Shown: positions 50,989-58,541 of the stretch, piece by piece
Layout of the letters: every line of letters starts with the position of its first letter
Position numbering within the stretch: the first letter of the stretch is position 1
Translations under genes and position numbers: made by a program
Notes under the pieces: generated by a model
Database searches by the model: none
What the model saw: only the letters and a program-made list of their open reading frames with translations
What the model was told of the DNA's origin: nothing
Assembly: GCA_934486615.1 (NCBI GenBank)
Contig: CAKSQO010000001.1
Location: forward strand, 124,001 to 188,000
From: an uncultured Eubacteriales bacterium
GTDB lineage: Bacteria; Bacillota; Clostridia; Oscillospirales; Acutalibacteraceae
Direction of reading: 5' to 3'
DNA length: 64,000 bases

Positions 50989-51933
50989 ATGGAAACGCTC
51001 TGCTGCCGCAGTCGGAATTTTGCGTTCAGCCGAATATGCTATTCTCAACCGCGCGTCGAGCACTACAAACTCCACGCGCACGACAGCTTTGAGTTGCTCT
51101 TCGTCATCGGCGGCAAGGGGCACTATCTGGTCGAGGGGCGTGAGTACCCGCTTTCGGCAGATACGGTAATGATAATGCGCCCGGGCGAGGTGCACTGCCT
51201 GCTGGTTGACGCGAGCGTGCCGTACGAGCGCGTGTGCATAAATTTCCGCGAGGAGCTGATACGCGACTTTGATCCCGAGGGTCTGCTGCTCGAGCCTTTT
51301 TTTAAGCGCGGCCTGGGCGAGCGCAACCGCTATGAGCTGTCGTGCTCCGAGGAGCTGCTGAGACTGCTGCCGGAAAGCGGTGTAGGCAAGCGCGACGGTG
51401 AGACGGCACTTGCGGCGCAGCTGTTTTTGTTACGTGCGCTGTTCGAGATAAGCCGCCGTCGCGATTCCGGTTCGGCACACGATGAGCCTCAGCCGCTTGA
51501 GCCTGTGCTGCGCTTTATCAACCGCAACCTGTTCGGCGAGCTGTCACTTCAGGACGTGGCCGAGCACTTCTACATCAGCCCTGCGCAGCTTAACCGCCGG
51601 ATGAAACGCCTTGTCGGAACGACGTTCTGGAACTATGTCCTTGTCAAGCGGCTGCTTGCCTCTAAGTCGCTGCTCAGGCAGGGGATACCTGCGGGCGAAG
51701 CGGCGCGCCGCTGCGGCTTCGGCGAGTATTCGGCGTACTACCGCGCGTATAAGAAGCACTTCGGCGCTTCTCCGCGCGACGAGTTCGCGGGTGCTCGTGA
51801 AAATGCCGCGATGGACGAGGATGAAACTCTCGAAATGCCCGCTTTTAAGGAGGACGGCTATGAGCACCGAGATTATAACTCAGCGCCTTGTTATCAGACC
51901 GATGACGGTCGACGAGATACACACGCATATTGA
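50989..51933 (+). CDS. AraC-family transcriptional regulator
   Basis: 314 residues. N-terminal cupin-like sensor (HYKLHAHDSFELLFVIGGKGHYLVEG, MRPGEVH), C-terminal double helix-turn-helix (about 180-275: ELSLQDVAEHFYISPAQLNRRMKRLVG and AARRCGFGEYSAYYRAYKKHFGASPRDE). It probably activates the divergent uronate operon in response to a sugar acid. ATG at 50989 follows GGGGTGA. The last roughly 25 residues are encoded over the start of the next gene (74-nt overlap) and look non-native. Confidence 0.9.
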   Translation: METLCCRSRNFAFSRICYSQPRVEHYKLHAHDSFELLFVIGGKGHYLVEGREYPLSADTVMIMRPGEVHCLLVDASVPYERVCINFREELIRDFDPEGLLLEPFFKRGLGERNRYELSCSEELLRLLPESGVGKRDGETALAAQLFLLRALFEISRRRDSGSAHDEPQPLEPVLRFINRNLFGELSLQDVAEHFYISPAQLNRRMKRLVGTTFWNYVLVKRLLASKSLLRQGIPAGEAARRCGFGEYSAYYRAYKKHFGASPRDEFAGARENAAMDEDETLEMPAFKEDGYEHRDYNSAPCYQTDDGRRDTHAY

Positions 51934-52330
51934 GCTTTACCGCGTCACCGACCCGGACTTAAGCGCTGCTTATTCCGAAATGCTCGCCGGCAGCGAGCGG
52001 GCGGGGCAGTACCTGTGGTGCGTGCCGTGGCTTGTTTCGCTTTCAGACGGCAGGGAGGTCGGCGACCTCTGCTTCAAGGGGTTCGAGCCGCCGAATGCGG
52101 TCGAGATAGGCTACGGAATTTTGCCGCAGTTTCAGGGGCACGGCTACGCGACCGAAGCCGTTGCGGCGATGTGCCGCTGGGCGTTTGAGCAGGACTTTGT
52201 CACGGCTGTCGGAGCAGAAGTTGAAAGCGGCAACAGCGCCTCCTTGCGTGTTGTAGAGAAGTGCGGCTTTGTCCCGACCGGCGAAATGGGAGCAGAAGGC
52301 CCGCGATATATTCTGAAAGCCGCAAACTGA
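51860..52330 (+). CDS. GNAT-family N-acetyltransferase
   Basis: 156 residues. Acetyl-CoA-binding signature in ILPQFQGHGYATEAVAAM, with RLVIRPM at the start and VESGNSASLRVVEKCGF near the end, typical of the RimJ/RimL-like subgroup. The acceptor is unknown. ATG at 51860 has AAGGAGG just upstream, inside the regulator gene, with which it overlaps by 74 nt. Followed by a terminator shared with the converging LCP gene. Confidence 0.88.
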   Translation: MSTEIITQRLVIRPMTVDEIHTHIELYRVTDPDLSAAYSEMLAGSERAGQYLWCVPWLVSLSDGREVGDLCFKGFEPPNAVEIGYGILPQFQGHGYATEAVAAMCRWAFEQDFVTAVGAEVESGNSASLRVVEKCGFVPTGEMGAEGPRYILKAAN

Positions 52331-52364
52331 CAGCCGGCAGGAAATCCCATATACCCAAAAAACA

Positions 52365-52416
52365 AAAGCCACCGCTTTGCGGCTCTCGTTTGAGAAACCG
52401 TTAAGCGGTGGCTTTG
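52365..52416. terminator. bidirectional terminator between GNAT and LCP genes
   Basis: AAAGCCACCGCTT (52365-52377) and AAGCGGTGGCTTT (52403-52415) are exact reverse complements (13 bp), with a small inner hairpin in the loop. A-rich DNA on the left and T-containing DNA on the right fit use from both sides. Confidence 0.88.
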
Positions 52417-52439
52417 CTATTGTTTATTTATCGCAGAAG

Positions 52440-53849
52440 TCAATCAAAATCGGTGTCGGGGTCCGGCTCTTCGGGTATCGGCACGGTCGAGACTGATGCA
52501 GCCGACGACGTGCCCGATGACGAGCCTGTCTGGGTCGAGCCCGTGCTGTTTGACGCCGATGAAGTTTTGCTCGAGGACTCCGCGTTTGATGCGCTCGACG
52601 AGGTCAGCCGCGATGAAGCGGCCGATGAGGTCGCAGCCGACGACTTGGACGACGTCGCCTTTGACGAGGTAACAGACGCCGTTTTGGACGAGGTCGACTT
52701 GGATGTGCCGGACTTTACTCCGTACCATTCGCTTTTGTCAACGCCGTTTTGCTTCATATAGACCGACGGCTCAATGTCGTCATAAAGGAACGCGTGAAGC
52801 ACCTTTGCGGCGTAGCTGTAGTTGTAGTAAACGGATGATGCGCCCGACTTGCGGAAGTCGGCGTTGATGATGTACTCGTCGTGCGGAATGCGCGTGGTTA
52901 TCATCGTCGGCTTGTCCTTCAAGAACATCGCGAGGTTGATAAGCTGGCTGTTGCTGAAAGAGGTCTGCACATAGGGGGCCAGCTTGTTGACAAGCGATGG
53001 GTAGGACGTCACGTCCATATTCAGCGCCTTATCAAGCAGCTGCTCCATAACGTAGCGCTGACGCTCGGTGCGGCCGAAGTCGTTTGACGAGCCGAGCCAG
53101 TTAGTGCCGTATCTGACACGCGCGTAGGCGACGGCCTGAATACCGTTTAAATGCTGCCTGCCCGGCTGATTGACCCAGTATGGCTCATAGTCGATGCCGA
53201 GCGACTCGCACATATTCATAATGTGGCCGTTTATGCTGACCTTGCAGTTAAGCTCGCTCTTGGTAATTTCGGCTTCGATTCCGCCGACCTCGTCGATAAT
53301 GTCAATCATTCCGAAAAAGTTGACGGTCGCGTATTCCGCAATATCAAGACCGAACACGGTATTGAGCGTCTTGACCGCGAGCGCTGCGCCGCCGTAGGCG
53401 TAGGCTGAGTTTATCTTATTGTAGGTGGTTTTGCCGTTCTTCTCAATCGGGACAAGGCTGTCGCGCATAACGGAGATGAGCTTTATCGTGTGCTCGCTCT
53501 TGTTAAGGCTCAAAATCATAATAGAGTCGCTGTTGCCCGAGAATTTGTTGACGTTCTGCGTGTCAATTCCGAACAGCGCGATGTTGTAGATGTTGCTGTC
53601 AATATTGTAATCGAAGCCGAGATCCTTGTTGTCAAGTTTGTTGAAGTCATGGTCACGCTTTATCTTTCCCATAATGGAAAGGTAGGTGCCGCCGAGCACG
53701 CCGACAGTGATAACAACAACGGTAAGCAGACTGAGGCATGAGATGAACACTGCTTTCTGCCATTTGGCGCAGCGCCTCCAGAATCGGCGGAATTTTGACG
53801 GTTTTATGGATTTAAGCTCTTTCTTCTTATACGAACCGAATTCGCTCAT
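52440..53849 (-). CDS. LytR-CpsA-Psr (LCP) family protein
   Basis: 469 residues. Cytoplasmic basic N-terminus, one membrane helix (VFISCLSLLTVVVITVGVLGG, about 34-54), then the extracellular LCP domain: NIALFGIDTQN, SDSIMILSLN, LISVMRDSLVPI, INSAYAYGG, VGGIEAEI, AVAYARVRYG and FGRTERQRYVMEQLL, which bind polyprenyl phosphate. LCP enzymes attach secondary polymers to peptidoglycan. The last about 95 residues are a Ser/Thr/Ala-rich tail, probably a wall-spanning spacer. RBS AAAGGAGC. Confidence 0.93.
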   Translation of the reverse strand: MSEFGSYKKKELKSIKPSKFRRFWRRCAKWQKAVFISCLSLLTVVVITVGVLGGTYLSIMGKIKRDHDFNKLDNKDLGFDYNIDSNIYNIALFGIDTQNVNKFSGNSDSIMILSLNKSEHTIKLISVMRDSLVPIEKNGKTTYNKINSAYAYGGAALAVKTLNTVFGLDIAEYATVNFFGMIDIIDEVGGIEAEITKSELNCKVSINGHIMNMCESLGIDYEPYWVNQPGRQHLNGIQAVAYARVRYGTNWLGSSNDFGRTERQRYVMEQLLDKALNMDVTSYPSLVNKLAPYVQTSFSNSQLINLAMFLKDKPTMITTRIPHDEYIINADFRKSGASSVYYNYSYAAKVLHAFLYDDIEPSVYMKQNGVDKSEWYGVKSGTSKSTSSKTASVTSSKATSSKSSAATSSAASSRLTSSSASNAESSSKTSSASNSTGSTQTGSSSGTSSAASVSTVPIPEEPDPDTDFD

Positions 53850-53927
53850 AATGAAAGCTCCTTTATTCTTATTGTCAGGGGCAACGATTTAACGCAAATC
53901 TTATAAATAACCGACTTAGTATAGCAT

Positions 53928-53941
53928 ATATCGACCGATAT
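53928..53941. promoter_or_regulatory. inverted repeat in the LCP promoter region
   Basis: ATATCG and CGATAT separated by two bases, just upstream of a minus-strand TATACT (-10-like). The -35 box is not clear. Possible operator. Confidence 0.35.
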
Positions 53942-53975
53942 TAAAAGAAAAATTACCAAAAACTGTATGAGAGTA

Positions 53976-54021
53976 TCTGTCACAAACAGAAAGTCCTCAA
54001 ACGGCTGTCTGAGGACTTTCT
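53976..54021 (-). terminator. terminator of the GT4-acyltransferase pair
   Basis: AGAAAGTCCTCA and TGAGGACTTTCT (54010-54021 and 53988-53999) form a perfect 12-bp stem. On the minus strand it starts within the last codons of the acyltransferase gene and ends just after its stop, followed by GTTTGTG. Confidence 0.75.
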
Positions 54022-54794
54022 GCGGCAGGCTTGCTGTCGCAAATATAGGTGTTATATTCGTAGGTTGACTTTTTGCTGCGCTCGCACATCGCTTCGTAGG
54101 CTTTGTTGCGCAGCATTTCGCGGTTTTCGTGCAGGCTCAGGCTGCTGTCGGGAAAGAACGGACCGTCGATGTAGACTGTCGTGCCCGGAATCTTACGCAG
54201 AAAGCGCTTGCGGTAGGTCACGGTGAACGTGAACACCGGCTTGCCTGCCTCGGCGGGATACTTGAACGAGACACTCTTGAACGGCCTTATCCCCGTGTAC
54301 ATCGGCCAGATGTGAGCTTCGGGGTAGATGGTCACGCAGTTGTCCTCAGCCAGCTTCATCAGCGAAGAGTGAAAGTTGCGCATACCGTCGAGCTTGTTCG
54401 GAATAGGGAAGCCGCCTAGCGACTTTACCAGGTGCCGCACAAACGGAATGGACACTCCGTCGGGGTTGATGATTATGTTCGCCTTTCGCGGAAAGGTTAT
54501 CAGTGTCGGAGTGAACGCATCGCCTGCCGAACGCGTGTGATTGCCGTAAAGGAAAAATCCTTTTTTAAGATACGGCCTTACTGCCTTTTTGCCGACGATT
54601 CTTTCGCCGTAGACGACCTTTTGATACACCCAGACAATCGGCACTGCAACAAAGTGATAGATAAAAAAGTCCCAGCACCGCCGAAAAAACGAATGCGAAA
54701 TGTACTCGTAGTCGACAGGCAGCGGCTTCTGCTCGATGTTGTTGGGCGCAAAGTCGTCATTGACGGGGTCGGTATAATGATATTCTTTTCTCAA
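53997..54794 (-). CDS. PlsC-like lysophospholipid/glycolipid acyltransferase
   Basis: 265 residues. The acyltransferase HX4D motif is NHTRSAGD (about residue 85), with IYPEAHIWP in place of the usual EGTR-type block and GKPVFTFTVTYRKR further on. It therefore belongs to a divergent branch, not the housekeeping plsC at 28321. The gene starts with TTG overlapping the upstream glycosyltransferase stop (TTGA), so the two act together, plausibly on a glycolipid anchor or membrane glycolipid. Confidence 0.82.
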   Translation of the reverse strand: MRKEYHYTDPVNDDFAPNNIEQKPLPVDYEYISHSFFRRCWDFFIYHFVAVPIVWVYQKVVYGERIVGKKAVRPYLKKGFFLYGNHTRSAGDAFTPTLITFPRKANIIINPDGVSIPFVRHLVKSLGGFPIPNKLDGMRNFHSSLMKLAEDNCVTIYPEAHIWPMYTGIRPFKSVSFKYPAEAGKPVFTFTVTYRKRFLRKIPGTTVYIDGPFFPDSSLSLHENREMLRNKAYEAMCERSKKSTYEYNTYICDSKPAAESPQTAV

Positions 54795-55912
54795 TGCTTT
54801 TTCACCGTCTCAAGCAGCATATTTTCCATTTTCTTCATACATTCGGTCTGGTCGAATTTTTCGCGCGTGTCCCTGTAGCGGCGCGAGCACTCCTCGCATT
54901 TTTCGGGCGAGGACAGCCACATATCGAGCTTTTCGGACAGCTCGGTGTAGTTGTACGGCTCGAACAGATTGTCCTCGCTCAGTGCAAAGAAGCGGGTTGC
55001 GCTGCGCTTTGAGTTGCAGATAAGCGGCACTGCGCCGCAGCAGATGGCCTCCATACAGGCGATGGCCTCAATCTCCACCACTGCCGTGTGGACGTACAGG
55101 TCGGCCGACTGCAGCACCTTAACAAGCTCTTCGCGCTTGAAAAAGCTGAAGCGGCAGTCAAGCCCGAGCTTTTTTGCGAGGCGCACGAGTTTCTTGCGGT
55201 CGGGACCTTCGCCTGCGAAGGTAAGGTGTATTTTGTCGCGGTATTTTGAAAGGGCAACCGCGCGCATTAGCTGGCCTTGCGCCTTTTCGCGGCAGTAGCG
55301 GCCCGAGCAGACGATGTTGAAGCCGTTGGTTTCGGGCTTGACCTCGGGCTTGAAAAACATATCGTTTACGCCGTTTGAGATGACGTAGGCGTTGGTCTTG
55401 CGCCCGATGTTATGCTCGAACGTCTCGCGTATAAATTCGGTGGGGTAGTGTATCGCGTCGACATGGCGGTAGACGAGCTTGTCGAAAATCTTATATATAA
55501 GGTGGTTGACGTGCGGCATATCCATCATTCCGAAGTGTGCGGTCACATTCTCGGCCTGACAGTGAAAGCTCGCCGTCAGCGGTTTGCCGCCGAGCCTGTC
55601 GGCCGCCTTTATCGCAAAGCACGACAGCGGAAACGGCAGCAGCAGATGAACGACGTCGGCGTCCTTTAACGCGGCTTCGAGCAGCTTTTTGTCGGGCTTT
55701 GCAAGACTTACACCGTTTTTGTCGAGTATGCGGTTGAGCGGGCCGAGGTTGAGCCTGGGCACGGAAACAAAGCCCTCTCCGTCGGGAGCATCGGGAGCAA
55801 CTACAGTCACACTGTGACCTGCGCTTTTAAGATGAGCGATAAGGTTGAACGCCGCAAGCGCCGTGCCGTTGTTCGGCTTGCCGAGCACATCGCAGATGAT
55901 GGTTACATTCAA
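54791..55912 (-). CDS. GT4-family glycosyltransferase
   Basis: 373 residues from the start chosen. GT-B fold: NVTIICDVLGKPNNGTALAAFNLI at the N-terminus, VISNGVNDMFFKP and VCSGRYCREKAQGQLMRAV at the domain junction, and the C-terminal sugar-nucleotide site AIACMEAICCGAVPLICNSKRSATRFF. It resembles diacylglycerol or phosphatidylinositol glycosyltransferases, but the acceptor is a guess. TTG at 55912 follows AAGGAAG by 8 nt and matches the family start; ATG 55939 and TTG 55966 are in frame but poorly placed relative to an RBS. Confidence 0.85.
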   Translation of the reverse strand: MNVTIICDVLGKPNNGTALAAFNLIAHLKSAGHSVTVVAPDAPDGEGFVSVPRLNLGPLNRILDKNGVSLAKPDKKLLEAALKDADVVHLLLPFPLSCFAIKAADRLGGKPLTASFHCQAENVTAHFGMMDMPHVNHLIYKIFDKLVYRHVDAIHYPTEFIRETFEHNIGRKTNAYVISNGVNDMFFKPEVKPETNGFNIVCSGRYCREKAQGQLMRAVALSKYRDKIHLTFAGEGPDRKKLVRLAKKLGLDCRFSFFKREELVKVLQSADLYVHTAVVEIEAIACMEAICCGAVPLICNSKRSATRFFALSEDNLFEPYNYTELSEKLDMWLSSPEKCEECSRRYRDTREKFDQTECMKKMENMLLETVKKH

Positions 55913-55966
55913 AACTCCGACTTCCTTTTCATTCCTCATATCCTTTTTAAGCTGTTTTCGCTCCAA

Positions 55967-56195
55967 AAGGGTATGATAATATTACTATGTTTCTGCAAAA
56001 ATAGCAATATATTATTTAATTCTACCGCTCTACCCACGCGTTAGAACAGCTCTACTGCAAATTCTACCGATTTTTTGCCCTTGTAAGGAAAAACCTGCAT
56101 ATGAAGTATTTATTTTTTAAATAAGCTGTGATATAATAGCTTGATACATTTGTTCGGCGTTTTGCCGATACCGTTTGAAAGGAGTGACGCAAAAT
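55967..56195. promoter_or_regulatory. original uvrB promoter region with a LexA-like box
   Basis: TATAAT at 56132-56137 (weak TTTATT -35). Six bases downstream, 56143-56156 reads GATACATTTGTTCG, matching the Gram-positive LexA/DinR box at 10 of 14 positions with a perfect right half-site GTTCG. It precedes AAAGGAGTG and the GTG start of the truncated uvrB. AATTCTACCG occurs twice (56018 and 56060). The upstream part holds the divergent start of the glycosyltransferase gene. Confidence 0.5.
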
Positions 56196-56510
56196 GTGGA
56201 TAAGTTCCGACTTGTCTCAAAATACAAGCCGACGGGCGACCGGCCCGAAGCCATCGCCGAGCTGACCGACGGGCTGAATCGCGGTGTAAAGGAGCAGGTG
56301 CTGCTCGGAGTTACAGGCTCGGGAAAGACGTTTACCATGGCGAACGTAATCGCCAACGTCAACCGCCCGACACTCGTGCTCGCGCATAACAAGACCCTCG
56401 CCGCGCAGCTGTGCTCCGAGTTCAAGGAGTTCTTTCCAAACAACGCAGTGGAATATTTTGTATCCTATTACAAGTTTTTGCCCAAAATCGCAATAAAACG
56501 CCGTTTTTAA
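56196..56510 (+). pseudogene. uvrB: truncated 5' copy of uvrB
   Basis: GTG start at 56196 after AAAGGAGTG. It encodes VDKFRLVSKYKPTGDRPE, then 74 residues identical to the intact UvrB (AIAELTDGL through VSYY), including Walker A GVTGSGKT. Homology stops at 56471; twelve unrelated residues (KFLPKIAIKRRF) follow and then TAA. At DNA level about 15 silent differences in clusters separate the two copies. It keeps the ancestral-looking promoter and RBS, so a 104-residue fragment could still be made, but it lacks the DNA-binding hairpin and the helicase motifs and cannot act as UvrB. Confidence 0.9.
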
Positions 56511-56562
56511 GTATTTTTTTAACACAAGATAAAACGTAATAACACTACATAAACCAAATAAC

Positions 56563-56585
56563 TTTGTGACCTAAATTCGTGTAAT
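56563..56585. repeat. left copy of 23-bp direct repeat
   Basis: Begins TTTGTGACCT and ends TTCGTGTAAT; identical at all 23 positions to 58430-58452, with no further match on either side. An imperfect inverted partner of its TGTGACCTAAA part lies at 56590-56600 (TTTAGGGTACA, 9 of 11 positions). Confidence 0.95.
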
Positions 56586-56641
56586 CGAGTTTAGGGTACA
56601 TTGTGTAATAATTAAGAATATTTAATTTATGAGGTGATGAT

Positions 56642-58387
56642 ATGGACTTTCAAATTAAAAACAATGAATTTTTGAAAAATGGGAAACCTATAAAAATCAT
56701 ATCCGGTGCAGTGCATTATTTTCGCAACATGCCAGACACATGGGATGATATTTTCAAAAAGATAAAAGCGCTTGGTTGCAATTGTGTTGAAACGTATTGC
56801 GCATGGAATATGCATGAAAAAATTCAGGGACAATATGATTTTTCGGGGAATCTCGATATATCGGCATTTATAAGAATGGCACAAAAAGAAGACTTAATGG
56901 TGATAGTTAGACCGGGACCATATATATGTGCCGAGTGGGAATTTGGTGGACTGCCATGGTGGATATTGGCAAACGATGATATGGAAATTCGTTGTATGAA
57001 TAAGCAGTACATACAGTGTTTTGAGAATTATCTGGATAAATTATTTGAAGAAATACGTCCACTTCTTTGTACTAACGGCGGGCCCATTATAATGCTACAG
57101 TGTGAAAACGAGTATGGATACTATGGTGACGATAAAGATTACCTTGAATATCTTGCAAAGAGTTACAAAGAAAAAGGGATTGATGTACCCCTTTTCACTT
57201 CAGATGGAACACAAGAAAAAAACCTACTTGATGGTTCTATAGACGGACTTCTTCCGACATTAAATTTTGGTAGCCGTGTTGAAGAAAATTTCAAGGCTTT
57301 TAATTCTTTATACCCTGATAAACCAAAAATGTGTATGGAAATGTGGAATGGTTGGTTTGATGCTTGGGGCGACTCTAAGCATCATACAACTTCCGCAGAG
57401 AATTATGCGGCGGTAGTTGACGATATGCTTAAAATCGGCAGTGTTAATATGTATATGTTTATCGGTGGTACCAATTTTGGATTCACATCAGGTGCTAATC
57501 ATTATGAAAAATTCGCTCCCGATGTTACAAGTTATGATTATGATGCACTATTAACCGAGGCAGGAGATGTGACCCCTAAATATTATGCTGTACGTAATGT
57601 GATAAAAAAATATGTAGATACTCCCTTGCCGAGCGTTCCTGCCAATAGACCCAAAAAGGCATATGGAAAATTTTTACTTACACAAAAAACGGGGTTATTT
57701 GCGAATCTTAACAATATCTCCAAACCTATAAAAAGTGAAATTCCCAAAAATATGGAGAAATATGGTATAGGTTATGGATATATCGCTTATGAAACCGTTT
57801 TAAACCGTGAATATATTGATGCTGTTTTGAACTTAGAAAGTTTGGGAGACAGAGCACATGTTTATTTAAATCATAACCTTATAGGAATACTTTATATCAA
57901 TGAGGATTTGAGTATAAAAATAAATGCTCAAAAAGGTGATACTCTTACAATCCTTTGTGAAAATATGGGTAGAGCAAACTTTGGTCCCAAAATGATGAGA
58001 AAAAAAGGAATTGCGGGCAGATGTTTAATAGATGGTAAAATTCATTTTAATTGGAATGTCTATCCTTTGCCGATGGATAATCTTTCAAATCTTGATTTTT
58101 CAGAAAATCAGTTCAATGAAAAAACAGGATTTTATAAAGGCAGTGTTGATATAGATGAACCGTATGATACATTCCTGAAGCTGGAAAACTTTAAAAAGGG
58201 ATTTGTAACAATAAATGGATTTAATATAGGCAGATATTGGGAAATCGGTCCGCAAAAAACATTATACGTACCAAAATCTATTTTACAAAAAGGAGAAAAC
58301 GAGTTTATTGTTTTCGAATCAGATGGATTAAAGGGTATTCCGCAGATAGAATTATGTGATATCCATGATTTGGGTGAAAATAATTAG
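56642..58387 (+). CDS. GH35 beta-galactosidase
   Basis: 581 residues, without signal peptide, so cytoplasmic. GH35 motifs: SGAVHYFRNMPDTWDD, VETYCAWNMHEK, RPGPYICAEWEFGGLPWW, the acid/base Glu in QCENEYGYYG (near 158) and the nucleophile Glu in CMEMWNGWFDAWG (near 233), then GGTNFGFTSG. C-terminal jelly-roll domains follow. Codon use is strongly AT-rich, unlike all neighbours, indicating recent transfer. RBS GAGGTGA. It removes terminal beta-galactose from galactans or host glycans. It lies wholly between the 23-bp repeats and splits the uvrB locus. Confidence 0.93.
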   Translation: MDFQIKNNEFLKNGKPIKIISGAVHYFRNMPDTWDDIFKKIKALGCNCVETYCAWNMHEKIQGQYDFSGNLDISAFIRMAQKEDLMVIVRPGPYICAEWEFGGLPWWILANDDMEIRCMNKQYIQCFENYLDKLFEEIRPLLCTNGGPIIMLQCENEYGYYGDDKDYLEYLAKSYKEKGIDVPLFTSDGTQEKNLLDGSIDGLLPTLNFGSRVEENFKAFNSLYPDKPKMCMEMWNGWFDAWGDSKHHTTSAENYAAVVDDMLKIGSVNMYMFIGGTNFGFTSGANHYEKFAPDVTSYDYDALLTEAGDVTPKYYAVRNVIKKYVDTPLPSVPANRPKKAYGKFLLTQKTGLFANLNNISKPIKSEIPKNMEKYGIGYGYIAYETVLNREYIDAVLNLESLGDRAHVYLNHNLIGILYINEDLSIKINAQKGDTLTILCENMGRANFGPKMMRKKGIAGRCLIDGKIHFNWNVYPLPMDNLSNLDFSENQFNEKTGFYKGSVDIDEPYDTFLKLENFKKGFVTINGFNIGRYWEIGPQKTLYVPKSILQKGENEFIVFESDGLKGIPQIELCDIHDLGENN

Positions 58388-58429
58388 ATATAAATCATAT
58401 GAATATTCTGTACTGAATACGACTGCGAA

Positions 58430-58452
58430 TTTGTGACCTAAATTCGTGTAAT
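58430..58452. repeat. right copy of 23-bp direct repeat, inside a 7-7-7 inverted repeat
   Basis: Same 23 bases as 56563-56585. Here the flanking bases create CGAATTT (58426-58432), spacer GTGACCT, AAATTCG (58440-58446): perfect 7-bp arms around a 7-bp core. This is the layout of a tyrosine-recombinase crossover site, though no recombinase is present. Confidence 0.92.
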
Positions 58453-58541
58453 TTACTATTCGCCAACTTTTTGAGTAAAATTTTAGAGAATTTAAGACAA
58501 GAAAATGGCAGAAAATAATCAAAAAAGAGAGGAGTGAGAAC

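Noticed and set aside
45755..55966. Shared string GGAGCGAAAACAG at the starts of uxaC and the glycosyltransferase frame (both reading MERKQL)
   Set aside because: Thirteen bases only, in unrelated genes; the glycosyltransferase is better started at 55912, so the resemblance is probably chance.
56511..56641. Integron attC site
   Set aside because: The imperfect inverted repeat beside the left 23-mer is only 11 bp with mismatches; there is no integrase and no core sequence I can defend, so attC is not claimed.
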